NCBI GenBank assembly: GCA_024123915.1 | Contig: CP099650.1 | Span: forward strand, 2,604,001-2,668,000 | Length of the DNA stretch: 64,000 bases | Direction: 5' to 3' | Origin: Oxalobacteraceae bacterium OTU3CAMAD1 | GTDB lineage: Bacteria; Pseudomonadota; Gammaproteobacteria; Burkholderiales; Burkholderiaceae_D | In this document: positions 60,553-64,000 of the stretch, one piece after another | Layout: every line of letters begins with the position of its first letter | Position numbering within the stretch: position 1 is the stretch's first letter | Translations under genes and position numbers: made by a program | Notes under the pieces: model-generated | What the model was told of the DNA's origin: nothing | Database searches by the model: none | What the model saw: only the letters and a program-made list of their open reading frames with translations

Positions 60553-62052
60553 ATGATGCAGTCAACTATATCTACCTTACCTCCGTACCTGAGCCTGGCG
60601 ATCTGGCTTCCGATTGTCTTCGGCCTGATCGTCCTGGCCGTCGGCCGTGACACCAACGCGGCGCTGGTCCGCGTCGGTTCGCTGATCGGCGCGATCGTCA
60701 GCTTCGCCGCGACCATCCCGCTGATCACCAATTTCGACAACGCCGCCCACGGCATGCAGTTCGTCGAGAAGTCGCCCTGGATCGAGACGTTCAACATCTA
60801 CTACTCGCTGGGCATCGACGGCCTGTCGCTGTGGTTCGTGCCGCTGACGGCATTCATCACCGTGATCGTCGTGATCTCGGCCTGGCAGGTGATCCAGAAG
60901 CGCGTCGCGCAATACATGGGCGCCTTCCTGATCCTGTCCGGCCTGATGATCGGCGTGTTCTGCGCGATGGACGGCCTGCTGTTCTACTTCTTCTTCGAAG
61001 CGACCCTGATCCCGATGTACATCATCATCGGCGTGTGGGGTGGTGAGAACCGCGTGTACGCGTCGTTCAAGTTCTTCCTCTACACCTTCTTCGGCTCCTT
61101 GCTGACCTTGGTCGCGATCATCTACCTGTACCGCGTCACGGGCACCTTCGACATCCTGACCTGGCACCTGACGCCGTTGACGATGAAAGAGCAGATCTTC
61201 ATCTTCATCGCCTTCTTCATGGCCTTCGCCGTCAAGGTTCCGATGTTCCCGGTCCACACCTGGCTGCCTGACGTCCACGTCGAAGCGCCAACCGGCGGTT
61301 CCGCCGTGCTGGCCGCGATCATGCTGAAACTGGGCGCCTATGGCTTCCTCCGCTTTTCGCTGCCGATCACCCCGGACGCGTCGCACTACCTGTCGGGCTT
61401 CGTGATTACCCTGTCGCTGATCGCCGTGATCTACGTCGGCCTGGTCGCACTGGTACAGAAGGACATGAAAAAGCTGGTCGCCTACTCGTCGATCGCGCAC
61501 ATGGGCTTCGTCACCCTGGGCTTCTTCATCTTCAACGCCATCGGCGTGCAGGGCGCGATCGTACAAATGATCTCGCACGGCTTCATCTCCGGCGCGATGT
61601 TCCTGTGTATCGGCGTGCTGTATGACCAGGCGCACTCGCGTCAAATCGCCGACTACGGTGGTGTCGTCAACAAGATGCCGAAGTTCGCCGCGCTGTTCAT
61701 CTTCTTCTCGATGGCTAACTGCGGTCTGCCTGCGACTTCCGGCTTCGTCGGCGAGTTCATGGTGATCCTGGGCGCCGTGCAGTACAACTTCTGGATCGGT
61801 TTGCTGGCCGCGACCGCGCTGATCTTCGGTGCAGCCTACTCGCTGTGGATGGCCAAGCGCGTCATCTTCGGTAAAGTGACCAACCACCATGTGGCCGCGC
61901 TGGTCGACGTCAATGGCCGCGAGTTCTTCATGCTGGGTGTCCTGGCGATCGCGGTGCTGGTCATGGGTCTGTACCCGGCGCCATTCACCGACACGATGCA
62001 AACCTCGGTCGCCGACCTGCTGACGCATGTCGCAAAAAGCAAGCTGCCTTAA
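60553..62052 (+). CDS. nuoM: NADH-quinone oxidoreductase subunit M
   Basis: An antiporter-like proton-pumping subunit of 499 residues. Conserved: LLFYFFFEATLIPMYIIIGV with the essential Glu, FAVKVPMFPVHTWLPDVHVE with the essential Lys, and YSSIAHMGFVTLG. It lies 31 nt after nuoL. Confidence 0.97.
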   Translation: MMQSTISTLPPYLSLAIWLPIVFGLIVLAVGRDTNAALVRVGSLIGAIVSFAATIPLITNFDNAAHGMQFVEKSPWIETFNIYYSLGIDGLSLWFVPLTAFITVIVVISAWQVIQKRVAQYMGAFLILSGLMIGVFCAMDGLLFYFFFEATLIPMYIIIGVWGGENRVYASFKFFLYTFFGSLLTLVAIIYLYRVTGTFDILTWHLTPLTMKEQIFIFIAFFMAFAVKVPMFPVHTWLPDVHVEAPTGGSAVLAAIMLKLGAYGFLRFSLPITPDASHYLSGFVITLSLIAVIYVGLVALVQKDMKKLVAYSSIAHMGFVTLGFFIFNAIGVQGAIVQMISHGFISGAMFLCIGVLYDQAHSRQIADYGGVVNKMPKFAALFIFFSMANCGLPATSGFVGEFMVILGAVQYNFWIGLLAATALIFGAAYSLWMAKRVIFGKVTNHHVAALVDVNGREFFMLGVLAIAVLVMGLYPAPFTDTMQTSVADLLTHVAKSKLP

Positions 62053-62071
62053 GAAAAACGGAAACGCATAA

Positions 62072-63577
62072 ATGACTACACCTATTCCACAAGAGGCGTT
62101 CAATCTCGCACCGGCGTATGCCGAGGTGACGTTGATCATTGGCGCCTCGCTACTCCTGCTGGTGGACATGTTCCTGTCCGAGTCCAAGCGGTCGATCACT
62201 TACGTGCTGTCGCTGGCGATCCTGGCCGTTTTGGCCGGCATCACCTTCGCCGACTTCAGCGCCGGCACCACCGCGTACACCTTCCACGGCATGTACGTCA
62301 ACGATCCGATGGCGAACCTGCTCAAGCTGGCCACGTACGTGGCCGTGGCGCTGACCTTGGTGTATTCGCGCCAGTACGTCACGCAGCGCGGCATGATGAG
62401 CGGTAACCTGGGCGGCGAGTTCTACGTCCTGGCGCTGTTCGCGATGCTGGGCCAGATGGTGATGATCTCGGGTTCGAACTTCCTGACGATCTACCTGGGC
62501 GTCGAACTGATGTCGCTGTCGCTGTACGCGCTGGTCGCGCTGCGCCGCGATAACCACAAGGCCACCGAAGCGGCGATGAAGTACTTCATCCTCGGCGCGC
62601 TGGCATCGGGTTTCCTGTTGTACGGTATCTCGATGCTGTACGGCGCCACCGGCACCCTGGAAATCAGCAAAGTGGCCGCCGCCGTCGCAGCGGGCACCAT
62701 CAAGCCGACCATCCTGGTGTTCGGTATCGTGTTCCTGGTGGCTGGTCTGGCGTTCAAACTGGGCGCCGTGCCGTTCCACATGTGGGTACCGGACGTCTAC
62801 GAAGGTTCGCCGACCGCGGTGACCCTGCTGCTGGGCGGCGCGCCGAAGATCGCCACCTTCGCGATCTGCATCCGCCTGCTGGTGGAAGGCCTGCTGCCGA
62901 TGGCGTTCGACTGGCAGCAGATGCTGATGGTCCTGGCCGTGCTGTCGCTGGCGATCGGTAACCTGACCGCTATCGCACAGACGAACCTGAAGCGTATGCT
63001 GGCTTATTCGACCATCGCGCAAATCGGCTTCGTGCTGCTTGGCCTGCTGGCTGGCGTGGTCGGCACCACCGACCGCACCGGCATCGCCGCCGCTTACAGC
63101 TCGTCGATGTACTACATCCTGACTTACGTGCTGACCACCGTCGGCAGCTTCGGCCTGTTGATGCTGTTGTCGCGTTCCGGTTTCGAAGCCGAAAACCTGA
63201 ACGACTTCAAAGGCCTGAGCAAGCGCAGTGGCTGGTTCGCGGTCGTCATGACGATTTTGATGTTCTCGCTGGCCGGCGTGCCGCCGATGATGGGCTTTGC
63301 CGCCAAGTTCTCGGTGCTGAGCGCCGTACTGGGTACGGGCCAGATCTGGCTGACCGTGGTCGCGGTGATGTTCTCGCTGATCGGCGCGTTCTACTACCTG
63401 CGCATCGTTAAACTGATGTGGTTCGACGAGCCGACCGACACCGCGCCGATCGTCGCCCACGGCGACATGAAGTTTGTCCTGAGCCTGAACGGCCTGGCCA
63501 TCGTGCTACTGGGCGTTCTGCCAGGCCCGCTGCTGGCGATGTGCCTGAAGGCGATGCAAGCGACCCTCGCCACTTGA
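62072..63577 (+). CDS. nuoN: NADH-quinone oxidoreductase subunit N
   Basis: An antiporter-like proton-pumping subunit of 501 residues. Conserved: YLGVELMSLSLYALVALRRD, FKLGAVPFHMWVPDVYEGSP and LAYSTIAQIGFVLLG. Its TGA overlaps the next ATG by one base. Confidence 0.97.
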   Translation: MTTPIPQEAFNLAPAYAEVTLIIGASLLLLVDMFLSESKRSITYVLSLAILAVLAGITFADFSAGTTAYTFHGMYVNDPMANLLKLATYVAVALTLVYSRQYVTQRGMMSGNLGGEFYVLALFAMLGQMVMISGSNFLTIYLGVELMSLSLYALVALRRDNHKATEAAMKYFILGALASGFLLYGISMLYGATGTLEISKVAAAVAAGTIKPTILVFGIVFLVAGLAFKLGAVPFHMWVPDVYEGSPTAVTLLLGGAPKIATFAICIRLLVEGLLPMAFDWQQMLMVLAVLSLAIGNLTAIAQTNLKRMLAYSTIAQIGFVLLGLLAGVVGTTDRTGIAAAYSSSMYYILTYVLTTVGSFGLLMLLSRSGFEAENLNDFKGLSKRSGWFAVVMTILMFSLAGVPPMMGFAAKFSVLSAVLGTGQIWLTVVAVMFSLIGAFYYLRIVKLMWFDEPTDTAPIVAHGDMKFVLSLNGLAIVLLGVLPGPLLAMCLKAMQATLAT

Positions 63578-63882
63578 TGGATGTTTCCGTCGCAAGCTGG
63601 TTGGTGATCGCGATAGCCATCGCGGCCGCCAACCTGCCTTTTTTCAACGACAAAGTACTGGCCGTTGTTCCAGCCACGTGGGGGCGCAAGCCGCTGATCG
63701 TGCGCCTGGTCGAAATGGTCGCGCTGTACTTTGTCGTTGGCTTCCTCGGCTTCGCCCTGGAAGGCCGCATCGGCACCCGCTTCCCCCAGACCTGGGAGTT
63801 CTACGCGATCTCCGGCTGTCTGTTCCTCGTTTTCGGCTTCCCCGGATTCATCGCGCGCTACCTGCGCAAGCATCGCGACTGA
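63577..63882 (+). CDS. DUF2818 family membrane protein
   Basis: A 101-residue protein with about three transmembrane helices (about 5-17, 38-58, 75-92). N-terminal AAANLPFFNDKVLAVVP and the tail PGFIARYLRKHRD fit DUF2818, a betaproteobacterial family that regularly follows nuoN. The ATG overlaps the nuoN stop (TGATG), which suggests translational coupling. Its role is unknown; an assembly or accessory role for complex I is possible. Confidence 0.88.
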   Translation: MDVSVASWLVIAIAIAAANLPFFNDKVLAVVPATWGRKPLIVRLVEMVALYFVVGFLGFALEGRIGTRFPQTWEFYAISGCLFLVFGFPGFIARYLRKHRD

Positions 63883-63912
63883 TACACTAGCGGCTTCAAT
63901 CAAGGAGCCGAC

Positions 63913-64000
63913 ATGTCGAAACTGACAGAAACCCGCATCGACGGTGCATTGGTCTACGACGGCCATTTCCTCAAAGTCCAACGCGACACCATAGAACTCC
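63913..64000 (+). CDS. Nudix hydrolase (ADP-ribose pyrophosphatase type), 5' part only
   Basis: The first 29 codons of a gene that leaves the window. The start MSKLTETRIDGALVYDGHFL resembles NudF-like proteins, with the usual GxxxxxGxFL strand. AAGGAG lies 5 nt before the ATG. A Nudix gene at this place after DUF2818 is common in betaproteobacteria. The Nudix box itself is outside the window. Confidence 0.65.
   Translation, partial: MSKLTETRIDGALVYDGHFLKVQRDTIEL

Overview
This window comes from a high-GC Gram-negative bacterium, most likely a betaproteobacterium of the Oxalobacteraceae (Massilia/Duganella/Janthinobacterium type). The basis is the gene order nuoA-nuoN followed by DUF2818 and a Nudix gene, the tpiA-secG-tRNA-Leu-nuo order, and the protein sequences. 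This is inference from gene order and recognisable families; no database search was possible.

Layout: (1) 1-2260, pnp with a strong intrinsic terminator. (2) 2315-5870, a DUF29 protein, a cytochrome c/sorbosone-dehydrogenase fusion and a chemotaxis receptor. (3) 6046-15337, minus strand, a compact selenoprotein module: fdoG (with an in-frame UGA read as selenocysteine), fdoH, fdoI, fdhE, selA, selB and the tRNA-Sec gene selC, mostly with 4-bp stop/start overlaps. (4) 15590-33483, a mannan-type polysaccharide utilization locus: fructokinase, mannose-isomerase-like epimerase and LacI regulator on the minus strand; a sugar symporter, GH3, GH5, GH27, GH2 and two SGNH/CE2 esterases on the plus strand; and a TonB-dependent receptor on the minus strand. 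(5) 33917-40554, a GlcNAc/chitooligosaccharide cassette: nagP, a TonB-dependent receptor and a GH20 hexosaminidase. (6) 40633-44171, a permease-less sugar-binding protein overlapping a response regulator and histidine kinase. (7) 44370-48755, a DUF2807 protein, a Sel1-repeat protein, a REP-like palindrome, a quinone oxidoreductase, tpiA, secG and tRNA-Leu(GAG). (8) 48879-63577, the 14-gene respiratory complex I operon nuoA-N, then a DUF2818 gene and the start of a Nudix hydrolase.

The most interesting signal is regulatory. Three 21-bp inverted repeats of the form GTTTA(G/A)-N9-(C)TAAAC occur only at the divergent lacI/transporter promoter (two sites) and upstream of the mannan-locus TonB receptor. 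Each lies 23 or 24 nt upstream of a TTGACC -35 box. This constant geometry, centred near -69 to -71, points to a local regulon and suggests activation at a distance or looping rather than simple promoter occlusion.

How the parts fit (inference): the receptor imports mannooligosaccharides. Esterases deacetylate them, and GH5, GH27, GH2 and GH3 cut them to mannose, galactose and glucose. The symporter takes the sugars into the cytoplasm, and the isomerase and fructokinase channel mannose through fructose to fructose-6-phosphate. Tpi and complex I are housekeeping neighbours.
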